Shown here piece after piece: positions 35,276 to 43,656 of a stretch of 51,205 bases of DNA; the first letter of the stretch is position 1, and each line of letters begins with the position of its first letter. The stretch spans positions 1 to 51,205 of the forward strand of contig JAICZH010000006.1 in NCBI GenBank assembly GCA_025933775.1. Direction: 5' to 3'. Made by a program: the position numbers and the translations under genes. The DNA comes from Chitinophagaceae bacterium (lineage in GTDB: Bacteria; Bacteroidota; Bacteroidia; Chitinophagales; Chitinophagaceae). The notes under the pieces were generated by a model. It searched no databases. It had not been told where the DNA came from and saw only the letters and a list, made by a program, of their open reading frames with translations.

Positions 35276-35914
35276 TTAATTTAGATCGGGTTGCGGTGTA
35301 TAACGCAAATAAGGTTTTACTATTCGTACACCTTTTGGAAATTTTTTAACTGCGTCTTCATTATTTATTGAATTGGCAATAATTACATCTTCGCCTTGTT
35401 GCCAGTCTGCGGGAGTGGACACGCTATGATGGGCAGTAAGCTGCAATGAATCAATTACGCGCAACACTTCATAAAAATTTCTTCCGGTAGAAGCGGGATA
35501 TACTATCATCAATTTAATTTTTTTATCGGGGCCGATAACAAATAATGAACGAACAGTTGCTGTTTCAGAAACCTTTGGATGCAGCATCCCATAAAGATTT
35601 GCAACGGTGCGGTCTTCATCGGCAATAATAGGAAATTCTACCGTACAGTTTTGTGTTTCATTAATATCTTTTGTCCATCCTTTATGTTTATCCATCGGAT
35701 CCACACTTACAGCGAGCACTTTTACATTACGTTTTTCAAACTCTTTTTTCAATAAAGCAGTTTTGCCAAGCTCTGTTGTGCAAACCGGCGTGTAATCAGC
35801 AGGATGGGAAAAAAGAACTCCCCAGCTATCGCCGAGAAAATCATAAAAATTTATTTTTCCTTCTGTTGTTTCTGCCGTAAAATCGGGGGCGGTGTCACCT
35901 AATTGTAAACTCAT
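35276..35914 (-). CDS. 1-Cys (Prx6-type) peroxiredoxin
   Basis: The start is taken at 35914 (MSLQLGDTAPDF). The upstream in-frame ATG at 35947 lies within the likely -7 element. The 212-residue protein has FSHPADYTPVCTTELGKTAL with the peroxidatic Cys near residue 46, and the long C-terminal Prx6 extension (TPADWQQGEDVIIAN, VRIVKPYLRYTPQP). It reduces peroxides in the cytoplasm. It is divergent from the Rrf2 regulator gene across a shared palindrome, pointing to Rrf2 control. Confidence 0.93.
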   Translation of the reverse strand: MSLQLGDTAPDFTAETTEGKINFYDFLGDSWGVLFSHPADYTPVCTTELGKTALLKKEFEKRNVKVLAVSVDPMDKHKGWTKDINETQNCTVEFPIIADEDRTVANLYGMLHPKVSETATVRSLFVIGPDKKIKLMIVYPASTGRNFYEVLRVIDSLQLTAHHSVSTPADWQQGEDVIIANSINNEDAVKKFPKGVRIVKPYLRYTPQPDLN

Positions 35915-35944
35915 AATTGTAAAATTTTTTATTAAAAGATTGTG

Positions 35945-35995
35945 CAAATATATAATATCCTACCAATTTGGTAGGGAAATTTTTTTATAAATTTG
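35945..35995. promoter_or_regulatory. Divergent promoters of prx and rrf2
   Basis: Towards the peroxiredoxin, CAAATATA at 35945-35952 reads TATATTTG on the minus strand. Towards the Rrf2 gene, TTTG at 35967-35970 and TAAATTTG at 35988-35995 are 17 bases apart. Both -7 elements fit TAnnTTTG and both flank the palindrome at 35959-35975. Confidence 0.55.
35959..35975. promoter_or_regulatory. Perfect 17-bp palindrome, likely Rrf2 operator
   Basis: CCTACCAATTTGGTAGG has 8-base arms around a single T. It overlaps the -33 element towards rrf2 and lies six bases upstream of the -7 element towards prx. That position would let a dimeric Rrf2-family protein block both promoters. Confidence 0.65.
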
Positions 35996-36046
35996 CAAAG
36001 GATAAAAAAGATGCTTTAAATTGTATAAAATATACATCCAAAAAAA

Positions 36047-36463
36047 ATGCTTTCAAAAAAAACAAGATACGCTTTCAGGGCGCTTTCTTACCTCGCTGAA
36101 AATTATGGTAAAGGGCCTATTTTAATTTCAGATATTTCCGTCAAAAAAAAAATTCCTTTAAAATTTCTTGAAAATATTTTAAACGAATTAAAAAAAGTTG
36201 ACTTGCTGGAAAGCAAGAAGGGCAAGGGCGGCGGCTATTATTTAAAAGTTTCTCCTAAAAAAATAAATCTGGCAACAGTGATAAGAGTGATTAATGGGCC
36301 TATTGCATTACTGCCTTGTGTGAGCTTAAATTTTTATGAACGATGCGAAGACTGCGATGAAAAACATTGCGGCATCAGAAAGATTATGACGATAACAAGA
36401 GACGCCACTTTAAAAATTTTAGAAAAGAAAACTTTACACGATATTATTTTTGCTTCCTTTTGA
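36047..36463 (+). CDS. Rrf2-family transcriptional regulator with cysteine cluster
   Basis: This 138-residue protein starts LSKKTRYAFRALSYLAENYG, and the winged-helix recognition part is VKKKIPLKFLENILNELKKV. The wing is KKGKGGGYYLKV. Cysteines occur in LPCVSLNFYERCEDCDEKHC (near residues 91, 102, 105 and 110), where Rrf2 sensors hold Fe-S clusters or redox thiols. With the peroxiredoxin gene divergent, a redox-sensing repressor is likely. Its 3' end overlaps the 3' end of dinB by 30 bases, tail to tail. Confidence 0.88.
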   Translation: MLSKKTRYAFRALSYLAENYGKGPILISDISVKKKIPLKFLENILNELKKVDLLESKKGKGGGYYLKVSPKKINLATVIRVINGPIALLPCVSLNFYERCEDCDEKHCGIRKIMTITRDATLKILEKKTLHDIIFASF

Positions 36464-37591
36464 TTTTCCTGAAGCCCGGCTTACACTGTGAGCGCCAAAC
36501 CTGTTTTTTACATCATCAATGGCTTTGTATAAAATATTTTTTCTTTCAATATTTTGAAAAAGATTTGCCTGAATGGCATCATTGGTTAAGTTGCTCAATC
36601 GCACGCCGAGCAAGCGTACGGGCTTTCCTTTTTTATATAATTTATGAAAAAGATTTTTTGCTACGGGAATTATTTCATCATCGGCGCTGGTGTATGGAAT
36701 GCTTACCTGGCGTGAAGTGGTTTCAAAATCCGGATACCTAATTTTCACTGTAACACATCCTGAAACTTTTTGATCTTTTCTTAATTCAAATGTAATTTTC
36801 TCCGTCATTCTTACCATCTCATTCATCAGTTTATTTACATCAGTTATATTTTCTTCAAAAGTATTTTCAGTAGAAATTGATTTTGATTCATGATATGCTA
36901 ATATGATTGAATGATGTGTTCCCTGAACTTTATTCCATAAATCAACTCCCCATTTTCCTAAAATTTTTTCAAGTTTTTCGGGAGTAGTGTTATAAATATC
37001 TTTTATAAATTTAAAACCATTATACAATAAAACCTGTTCTGTTTGCGCGCCCACACCCGGAATTTTATTAAGCTCAAGCGGCGCTAAAAATTCTTTTTCT
37101 TTTCCCAAAGGAACTTGCATGTAGCCATTTGGCTTCGCTTCATTCGTTGCCATTTTAGCAATCATTTTATTTTTTGCAATGCCAAAAGAAATGGGCAGGC
37201 CGGTTTCATGCATGATCAGTTCTCTCAATTCAATAGTCCATTGCAATGGATTAAAAAATGTATCCATGCCAGTGAGGTCAATATAAAATTCATCAATAGA
37301 TGCTTTCTCAAAAAGCGGCGCCCTGGATGCAATTATTTGTGTTACCCATTTGGAATATTTTCCATATTCGCCATAAGTGCCTTTTACCACGATTGCGTGC
37401 GGACACAAGCGGATAGCGGTTTTCATAGGCATTGCAGAATGCACGCCGTACTTTCTGGCTTCATAACTGCAGGTGGTAACAATGCCGCGTTCCCTACTGC
37501 CGCCAACGATAACAGCTTTGCCTTTTAATGAAGGATCACGCACCAATTCTACAGAAACAAAAAAAGAGTCGAGATCAAAATGCGCAATCAT
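36434..37591 (-). CDS. dinB: DNA polymerase IV (Y-family)
   Basis: The start is taken at 37591 (MIAHFDLDSFFVSVEL); a TACATTTG -7 element at 37617-37624 makes the farther ATG at 37627 unlikely. The 385-residue protein has the metal-binding HFDLDSFF, the YEARKYGVHSAMPM segment, the second acidic motif KASIDEFYIDLTGMD near 102, an HhH segment (LNKIPGVGAQTEQVLL), and a little-finger domain. It performs error-prone translesion synthesis. The C-terminal tail is basic and has no clear beta-clamp motif. Confidence 0.93.
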   Translation of the reverse strand: MIAHFDLDSFFVSVELVRDPSLKGKAVIVGGSRERGIVTTCSYEARKYGVHSAMPMKTAIRLCPHAIVVKGTYGEYGKYSKWVTQIIASRAPLFEKASIDEFYIDLTGMDTFFNPLQWTIELRELIMHETGLPISFGIAKNKMIAKMATNEAKPNGYMQVPLGKEKEFLAPLELNKIPGVGAQTEQVLLYNGFKFIKDIYNTTPEKLEKILGKWGVDLWNKVQGTHHSIILAYHESKSISTENTFEENITDVNKLMNEMVRMTEKITFELRKDQKVSGCVTVKIRYPDFETTSRQVSIPYTSADDEIIPVAKNLFHKLYKKGKPVRLLGVRLSNLTNDAIQANLFQNIERKNILYKAIDDVKNRFGAHSVSRASGKSKGSKNNIV

Positions 37592-37616
37592 ATTTGAAGA
37601 AAACGCCTGCATAATG

Positions 37617-37624
37617 CAAATGTA
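37617..37624 (-). promoter_or_regulatory. -7 element (TACATTTG) of dinB
   Basis: CAAATGTA on the plus strand reads TACATTTG on the minus strand, about 26 bases before the chosen dinB ATG. It lies only 10 bases from the rimM stop, so dinB may have its own promoter. Confidence 0.4.
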
Positions 37625-37633
37625 CATTTCATA

Positions 37634-38152
37634 TCAGGTATTATAAATATCCAGCAATCCATCGGGGAGATTTACAAAAATTTTTTTATTTTTTTTATCA
37701 ATCTTCTCCAATAAATTTTCATGAATGGGAATAAATGCTTCTTTGTTTTTGAAAATTATTTTGCATAAAAGCTGGTGTGGTTGTTCAATTACTTCACACA
37801 CTTCGCCGAGTTCTTCTCCATCATTTATAATAATAAAACCAAGTAAAGAAATGGGCGCTGCTTTTGAAGAAAATTTTTGGAAATCATTTTCATTTAACCA
37901 AATTTCTTTTTTAATAAATTTTTTTGCGGTTTCTTTTGTTTCAATGCCTTCCAGTTTTATATAAACTTCTTTATCATTTTTTATTTTAGACGATTCAATA
38001 AAGTAAGGAATAAATGAATCGCTGTTTTCTTCAATAAAAATATTTTCAAGGTCTTTTAAAGATGTTTTTTTCCCGAGACTGTGTTCAAGAATTAATTGTC
38101 CGCTTAAGCCGAAAGTAGCTGCCAGCCTGCCTATTTTGAAATAATTATTCAT
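37634..38152 (-). CDS. rimM: Ribosome maturation factor RimM
   Basis: This 172-residue protein has the N-terminal RimM barrel FKIGRLAATFGLSGQLILEH and a C-terminal PRC-type barrel: LLGFIIINDGEELGEVCEVI, then HQLLCKIIFKNKEAFIPIHE and VNLPDGLLDIY. It binds S19 during 30S head assembly. It is usually beside rpsP or trmD, neither of which is here. TATCTTTG on the minus strand at 38160-38167 lies just before the ATG, suggesting a very short leader. Confidence 0.88.
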   Translation of the reverse strand: MNNYFKIGRLAATFGLSGQLILEHSLGKKTSLKDLENIFIEENSDSFIPYFIESSKIKNDKEVYIKLEGIETKETAKKFIKKEIWLNENDFQKFSSKAAPISLLGFIIINDGEELGEVCEVIEQPHQLLCKIIFKNKEAFIPIHENLLEKIDKKNKKIFVNLPDGLLDIYNT

Positions 38153-38240
38153 CAGTAAACAAAGATATTTTAGAAAAAATATAAATACTAAAAATAAAGT
38201 AGAAGGAATTTTTATGAAAATATGGTGGCTACATAAAAAA

Positions 38241-38265
38241 GGTGAACACTTTTAAAATGTTCACC
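38241..38265 (-). terminator. Rho-independent terminator of the sigma factor gene
   Basis: GGTGAACA (38241-38248) and TGTTCACC (38258-38265) pair perfectly around a 9-base loop. On the minus strand the hairpin is followed by a T6 run, ending the sigma factor transcript. Confidence 0.75.
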
Positions 38266-38291
38266 ATTCAAATATGAAAAAGTAAAAAAAT

Positions 38292-39167
38292 TTATACACC
38301 CATATATTCTTTTAGCAAATTAGAGCGTGAAGCAGTGCGAAGTTTAATAAGCGCTTTATCTTTTATTTGTCTTACTCTTTCACGTGTAAGGCAAAATCTT
38401 GTTCCAATATCTTCAAGGCTCAGCGGCTGTTCCAGCCCAATTCCATAAAATAAACAGATCACTTCTTTTTGTCTTTCAGTTAATATACTTAACGAACGGG
38501 CAATTTCTTTTTTAAGAGAATCATTAAACATGATTTGCTTGTCGGCACTGTCTGCATTTCCATTTACGAGCACATCTATTAATGTACTTTCTTCACCATC
38601 GTTCAATGGAGAATCCATACTTACATGACGTGCCGCAACATTAAGCGTAGCGGCTACTTCTTCAATGTCTATATCAAGAAAAGTTGCAAGTTCTTCTACA
38701 GTTGGCGTGCGTTCATATTCTTGTTCCAAATGTGTATATGCTCTCGCAATTCTGTTTGTTAATCCCACTTTATTTAATGGAAGCCGTACAATTCGGGATT
38801 GCTCTGCAAGCGCCTGCATGATGCTTTGACGAATCCACCAAACTCCATAAGAAATAAATTTAAATCCTCTTGTTTCATCAAAACGTTGCGCTGCTTTTAT
38901 AAGGCCAAGATTGCCTTCATTAATTAAATCGGGCAGCGTGAGTCCTTGGTTTTGATATTGCTTGGCAACAGATACTACAAACCTGAGATTGGCTTTGGTA
39001 AGCCTGTCGAGCGCTTGCTGGTCGCCTTGTTTAATTTTTAAAGCCAGCTTTACTTCTTCTTCGGGCGTAATGAGATCTACTTTACCAATTTCCTGAAGAT
39101 ACTTTTCCAAACTTTCGCTTTCGCGATTTGTTATTGATTTTGAAATTTTAAGTTGTCGCATACTCAT
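38292..39167 (-). CDS. rpoD: RNA polymerase primary sigma factor, Bacteroidota type
   Basis: This 291-residue protein starts [20 protein letters not shown], typical of the short Bacteroidota RpoD/SigA that lacks region 1.1. Region 2 shows [37 protein letters not shown] and [20 protein letters not shown]. Region 3 follows, and region 4 has [17 protein letters not shown] with [14 protein letters not shown]. It directs transcription from the TTTG/TAnnTTTG promoters seen through the window. Confidence 0.95.
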   Translation of the reverse strand: MSMRQLKISKSITNRESESLEKYLQEIGKVDLITPEEEVKLALKIKQGDQQALDRLTKANLRFVVSVAKQYQNQGLTLPDLINEGNLGLIKAAQRFDETRGFKFISYGVWWIRQSIMQALAEQSRIVRLPLNKVGLTNRIARAYTHLEQEYERTPTVEELATFLDIDIEEVAATLNVAARHVSMDSPLNDGEESTLIDVLVNGNADSADKQIMFNDSLKKEIARSLSILTERQKEVICLFYGIGLEQPLSLEDIGTRFCLTRERVRQIKDKALIKLRTASRSNLLKEYMGV

Positions 39168-39415
39168 AAGACTTATTTTAAAAAATTTAAAAGTAGTTTG
39201 GTGTGTAAGTCAATAAATCAGGAGTAGTAACGTAATTTAGGCTGTTTTAAGTATGTAACCAAAAAAATTGTTAATTTTTACCTATAAAGGTGCCCCCAAA
39301 TGGAATTTGATAATCAATCCCAAAAAAATAATTAAGAAAAAAAAGAACAAATTGAATTAGGTAGTTAATTTATTTTCTATTATTGCACATATACCGTACT
39401 ATTTTAAATTGAAAA

Positions 39416-39796
39416 ATGAGTAAGAAAATAAAATATACATTGGAATACCCTGTGAGGTGTTCACCTGCCATATTATATGAATTTTTATCTACGTCAACCG
39501 GCTTGCAGGAGTGGTTTGCTGATAAAGTGGAAGATAAAGACGGGCGTTTTAGTTTTGGATGGAATGGATCCAGCGAAGAAGCGGAGGTGGTAGAAAGTGA
39601 AGAAAACAAATCCATTCGCTTTCATTGGCTCAATTCGCCCAGTGATGAATATTTTGAATTTAGCATTGAAAAATCGGAAGTAACCAATCTCACTATTTTG
39701 GTAATAAATGATTTTGCCGATAAAAAAGAAATTAAAGATCAGAGCCGCCTTTGGGAAACCCAGGTGAAAGATCTTTTTCACCGGCTGGGAAACTGA
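39416..39796 (+). CDS. START-like (SRPBCC) domain protein
   Basis: This 126-residue protein begins KKIKYTLEYPVRCSPAILYE, then FLSTSTGLQEWFADKVEDKD and IRFHWLNSPSDEYFEFSIEK, and a C-terminal helix. This is a Bet v1/AHSA1-like hydrophobic-pocket fold found beside rpoD in many Bacteroidota. No ligand is known to me. Its last 65 bases overlap the 3' end of the convergent gene at 39732-40400. Confidence 0.75.
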   Translation: MSKKIKYTLEYPVRCSPAILYEFLSTSTGLQEWFADKVEDKDGRFSFGWNGSSEEAEVVESEENKSIRFHWLNSPSDEYFEFSIEKSEVTNLTILVINDFADKKEIKDQSRLWETQVKDLFHRLGN

Positions 39797-40400
39797 TCTT
39801 TATAAATTCTACAATTTCCAAAAAAGTTTTTTCCAGAAATTCAGGAGCGCTGTTCCATTTGTTCAATTCTGTTTTTTTAGAAATTTTAAAAAAATTTCTT
39901 TGTAAAATTTTATTGAATACATCTTCATTCAAATCTACGGCAGCAATATAATTAGATGAATGAAAGGTATGCTGCCACTCATCTTCATTAATACAGATAT
40001 AAAATTTTTTTTCTTTAAGAAATAACAAAAGTTCAGAATAATTATTTTGCAATTGAAATTTTTTCATGGAAAGATGCAATGAAACACTAAAAAAATTTCC
40101 CCACCAAAACATGGTTCTTATGGCAAAAATATTTTCTTTGGTAAAGAATGCCGGGTAATCCAACATTACATAAGGAAGTTCAAGATAATTTTCACCTTTT
40201 GAAATTTTGCCATTGGTATTTTTATAAAAATTAAAAATGGAAGCTGTTTCTTTTTCCAATATTTTTTTATAAACGCACAATACTTCTCCAAATAGCAGGT
40301 ACACTTTATTTATGATGGATTGTTTCGTTAAAATCCATTCTTTGTTTTGTATCAATTGCCTTTCAATTTTTGAAAGATGTATTTTTGTTTTATCGTTCAT
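39732..40400 (-). CDS. Conserved Bacteroidota protein of unknown function
   Basis: This 222-residue protein has ENYLELPYVMLDYPAFFTKE and IFAIRTMFWWGNFFSVSLHL, a motif order I associate with uncharacterised Chitinophagaceae proteins. No signal peptide is present; the aromatic segment MFWWGNFFSV is probably buried rather than membrane-spanning. The C-terminal 20 residues are encoded opposite the end of the START-like gene. The convergent overlap of 65 bases is large for this genome. Confidence 0.65.
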   Translation of the reverse strand: MNDKTKIHLSKIERQLIQNKEWILTKQSIINKVYLLFGEVLCVYKKILEKETASIFNFYKNTNGKISKGENYLELPYVMLDYPAFFTKENIFAIRTMFWWGNFFSVSLHLSMKKFQLQNNYSELLLFLKEKKFYICINEDEWQHTFHSSNYIAAVDLNEDVFNKILQRNFFKISKKTELNKWNSAPEFLEKTFLEIVEFIKISFPAGEKDLSPGFPKGGSDL

Positions 40401-40458
40401 GAACGAAATTTACAATAAATGCAAATAATATTTTTCTGCAAAAAGAAAGTAATCGTGC

Positions 40459-41928
40459 ATGTTTAAAAAACTGGACAAATTAATTCTTAAAGCTTTCATG
40501 TGGCCTTTTATAGCCACTTTTTTCATTACATTATTTGTATTTATGATGCAGATATTGTGGAAATATATTGATGACCTTGTAGGCAAAGGATTGGATTTTA
40601 TAACACTTACCAAATTTCTCATTTATGCAAGCGCCACCCTGGTAACGCTTGTAATGCCTATTTCCATTTTACTTTCATCAATAATGACTTTTGGAAAATT
40701 AGGTGAAAATTTTGAACTGGTTGCTATAAAGTCTTCCGGCATTTCATTGCTGCGGTTTATGCGTCCCTTATTTATTGTATCTATATTTCTTAGTGGAATT
40801 GCTTTTTTGTTTGCCAATTATATTGCACCTGTTGCCAACTTAAAATTTGCAGTTATTTACAATGATATTTATAGAAAAAGCCCGGCATTCGATTTAAAAG
40901 ACGGCGTTTTTTACAATGGTTTTCGCGGCTTTTCCATTAAGGTAGGAAAAAAAGAAAAAGATAAAAGCACTTTGCACAATGTATTAATTTATGAACAGGA
41001 TAACGGAATTCAGGATAACACCATCATTTCTGAAAGCGGTAAAATGACGGTGAGCGCCGATAAAAAATTTTTAGAATTCAGGTTACAAAACGGCCATCGC
41101 TATTCAGAAAAAGGCGAATATAATTCTACACAAAATGAATTTGTGCAAATGGGTTTCAAAGAATACAACAAATTATTTGATCTTACTCAATTGAATATTC
41201 AAAAAACTTCCGACAGTCTTTTTATGAATAACATGCGTATGAAAACTTTGCGCCAGCTCGATAAAGATATTGATTCTATTAAAAAAATTCCTGACTCGCT
41301 CATCAGGCAAAGCAGGAATGATTTGAAAGCCTATTTAAGTTATACAAAATATAAAGACACCACGCGAAGCAAAAAGCAAATGCAAATTGCCACTACAAAA
41401 ATCATCGATAAAAATGTTCATTCCTTTAATGAATTAATTCCCGACAGCCTCAAAGAATTTGTGCAAGAGCAGGCAGCATCTACCGTAGCAAGTATTAAAA
41501 GCCTGTTGGAAGTTACCGGCAGCGTTTACGACAACCAGGTAGATGATATTGTACTTCACAAAATTGAATGGCACAAAAAATTATCGCTTTCCATTGCATG
41601 CATGGTATTATTTTTTATTGGGGCGCCACTGGGCTCTATCATAAGAAAAGGCGGACTGGGACTGCCTTTGGTAGTCGCTTTAATATTTTTTATGATCTTT
41701 TACCTGCTGAATATTTTTGGAGAAAAATTTACTAAAGATCATCTTCTTAATCCCATTATCGGCATGTGGCTACCGGTAATTATTCTTTCACCGGTGGGAT
41801 TTTTTTTAACATACAAAGCCATGCACGATTCGCAATTATTCAATAAAGAATTTTATTACAGGATTATAAAAAATATGAGAATAGCAAGTAAAAATTTTAT
41901 TTCTTTTTCAAAAAAAATAAGGACGTAA
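40459..41928 (+). CDS. LptF/LptG-family LPS export permease
   Basis: This 489-residue protein has N-terminal membrane helices (LKAFMWPFIATFFITLFVFM), the coupling segment with FGKLGENFELVAIKSSGISL, a large periplasmic jellyroll-like domain (residues about 130-360, longer than in Proteobacteria), and C-terminal helices (LSIACMVLFFIGAPLGSIIR, FLLTYKAM). It moves LPS from the inner membrane with LptB. Together with lptE, it gives the window two LPS-transport genes. Whether it is LptF or LptG cannot be told from this sequence. Confidence 0.88.
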   Translation: MFKKLDKLILKAFMWPFIATFFITLFVFMMQILWKYIDDLVGKGLDFITLTKFLIYASATLVTLVMPISILLSSIMTFGKLGENFELVAIKSSGISLLRFMRPLFIVSIFLSGIAFLFANYIAPVANLKFAVIYNDIYRKSPAFDLKDGVFYNGFRGFSIKVGKKEKDKSTLHNVLIYEQDNGIQDNTIISESGKMTVSADKKFLEFRLQNGHRYSEKGEYNSTQNEFVQMGFKEYNKLFDLTQLNIQKTSDSLFMNNMRMKTLRQLDKDIDSIKKIPDSLIRQSRNDLKAYLSYTKYKDTTRSKKQMQIATTKIIDKNVHSFNELIPDSLKEFVQEQAASTVASIKSLLEVTGSVYDNQVDDIVLHKIEWHKKLSLSIACMVLFFIGAPLGSIIRKGGLGLPLVVALIFFMIFYLLNIFGEKFTKDHLLNPIIGMWLPVIILSPVGFFLTYKAMHDSQLFNKEFYYRIIKNMRIASKNFISFSKKIRT

Positions 41929-41964
41929 AGAGTTGACAAATTTAAAAAAATTGTCAACTCTTTA
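41926..41964 (+). terminator. Strong hairpin terminator after the Lpt permease gene
   Basis: TAAAGAGTTGACAA (41926-41939) pairs over all 14 bases with TTGTCAACTCTTTA (41951-41964) around an A/T loop. It begins at the stop codon of the permease gene. Confidence 0.75.
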
Positions 41965-41983
41965 TATGCCATCCTAAATTGAC

Positions 41984-42039
41984 TCAGCCTTTGCAAGGAA
42001 GCACCATCCGTTAATATGATGCAACTAAGCAAAGGCTGA
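41984..42039. ncRNA. Possible structured RNA element upstream of the M20 peptidase gene
   Basis: TCAGCCTTTGC (41984-41994) pairs perfectly with GCAAAGGCTGA (42029-42039). The enclosed 34 bases hold a smaller CATC/GATG hairpin. The element lies between the terminator and the peptidase promoter region and no known riboswitch family was recognised. It could be a small RNA, a leader structure or a repeat. Confidence 0.35.
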
Positions 42040-42226
42040 TGAATTGAAAAGCAATCTGGTGCAAATGTATAAAGAATGAATTATGTTTTCCAAAAAAATT
42101 TTCATTTTTTTTCCTTTGTGTGTTAATTTTTTTTTTGAATAAATTTTTGATCCGGTAATATAAAATTTATGTTTTACTCAAAAGTTATATATTCGCTCCT
42201 TTTCAAATAAATTTTTATAAAAAAAT

Positions 42227-43606
42227 ATGGAAATCTGGAAAGAATATCAGCAAAAAAATAAAGAAAAATTTTTGAACGAAATGATAGAACTGTTGCGCAT
42301 TCCTTCTGTAAGTGCAAAGAGTGAACATAAAAAAGATATGCTTGCATGTGCAGAAGCAGTTAAAAAAAGTTTATTGAATGCAGGCGCTGATAAAGCAGCT
42401 GTAATGCAAACAAAAGGGCATCCGGTTGTATATGGCGAAAAAATAATTGATGTAAAAAAACCTACCGTACTTATATATGGGCATTATGATGTGCAGCCAC
42501 CCGAACCTTTAGAACTCTGGCACAGCGCGCCTTTTGAGCCCGTGATAAAAAATGGAAAAGTATATGCACGCGGTTCTGCAGATGATAAAGGACAATTTTT
42601 TATGCATATAAAAGCTTTGGAAACGTTGGTGAAAACAAATACAATGAGCACCAATATAAAATTCTTAATAGAAGGAGAAGAAGAAATTGGCTCGCCCAGT
42701 CTTGCAAAATTTGTTGAAGAAAATAAAACTTTATTAAAAGCTGATGTAATATTAATAAGCGACAGCGCTATGCTGAGTATGGAAAATCCATCGCTCGATA
42801 TTGGCGTTCGCGGGCTATCGTACATCGAAGTAGAAGTAACTGGACCAGATAGAGATTTGCATAGCGGAACGTATGGCGGCGCTGTTGCCAATCCGATCAC
42901 CATCATATGCGAAATGATCGCATCGTGTCATGATGAAAATAATCATATCACTATTCCGGATTTTTATGATGATGTAGCCGAAATAACTTCGCAGGAAAGA
43001 GCTTTAATGAATGAGGCTCCTTATATGGAAAAAGAGTATGAAAAAGAAATTGGTGTAAACCAATTATGGGGAGAGAAAGGATATACAACTATTGAAAGAA
43101 CAGGCATCAGGCCCACGCTTGAAATTAATGGAATTTGGGGGGGCTATACTGGTGAAGGCGCCAAAACTGTTTTACCTTCCAAAGCCACAGCAAAAATTTC
43201 TGCAAGATTAGTGCCCAATCAATCATCAGAAAAAATGACTAAACTTTTATTAAATTATTTTACAAAAATTGCTCCTCCTTTTGTAACTGTAAAAGCCTTT
43301 AAACATCATGGCGGCGAGCCTTACCTCACACCCATTGACAGTAAAGGTTACCAGGCGGCTTCTAAAGCAGTAGAAACAACATTTGGAAAAATTCCTATTC
43401 CCATTCGCGGCGGCGGAAGCATTCCTATTTGTTCTATTTTGGAAAAAGAACTTGGAATAAAAATAATTTTTATGGGCTTTGGACTTGACAGCGATAATCT
43501 TCATTCGCCAAATGAAAAATATGGAATAGAAAATTTTTATAAGGGAATAGAAACCATTCCATACTTTCATAAATATTTTGCGGCCCCTAACCCCGAAGGG
43601 GAATAG
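42227..43606 (+). CDS. M20-family dipeptidase
   Basis: This 459-residue cytosolic metallopeptidase has VLIYGHYDVQPPEPLELWHS (zinc His near residue 86), RGSADDKGQFFMHIKALE (bridging Asp), FLIEGEEEIGSPSL (catalytic and zinc Glu) and DRDLHSGTYGGAVANP in the dimerisation lid. The last zinc ligand region is GFGLDSDNLHSPNEKY. The final residues APNPEGE come from a small GC-rich repeat, so the natural C-terminus has been altered by a few residues. It is probably a broad dipeptidase of the CNDP/DapE-like group. Confidence 0.92.
   Translation: MEIWKEYQQKNKEKFLNEMIELLRIPSVSAKSEHKKDMLACAEAVKKSLLNAGADKAAVMQTKGHPVVYGEKIIDVKKPTVLIYGHYDVQPPEPLELWHSAPFEPVIKNGKVYARGSADDKGQFFMHIKALETLVKTNTMSTNIKFLIEGEEEIGSPSLAKFVEENKTLLKADVILISDSAMLSMENPSLDIGVRGLSYIEVEVTGPDRDLHSGTYGGAVANPITIICEMIASCHDENNHITIPDFYDDVAEITSQERALMNEAPYMEKEYEKEIGVNQLWGEKGYTTIERTGIRPTLEINGIWGGYTGEGAKTVLPSKATAKISARLVPNQSSEKMTKLLLNYFTKIAPPFVTVKAFKHHGGEPYLTPIDSKGYQAASKAVETTFGKIPIPIRGGGSIPICSILEKELGIKIIFMGFGLDSDNLHSPNEKYGIENFYKGIETIPYFHKYFAAPNPEGE
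43584..43604. repeat. Small palindromic repeat at the end of the M20 gene
   Basis: CCCCTAACCCCGAAGGGGAA contains CCCC-GAA-GGGG. It encodes the last residues of the peptidase up to its stop. It resembles the CCCTCTAACTCCCCC... element inside htpG. Confidence 0.55.
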
Positions 43607-43636
43607 AATTTGTGAACTTTTATAACCAACAAACTT

Positions 43637-43656
43637 CGTATAACCGTCACCGTTAG
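43637..43656 (-). repeat. Dispersed 20-bp element, copy 3
   Basis: On the minus strand this reads CTAACGGTGACGGTTATACG, 18 of 20 identical to the copy at 20502-20521. Its TAA is the stop codon of the phosphatase gene. Confidence 0.5.
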
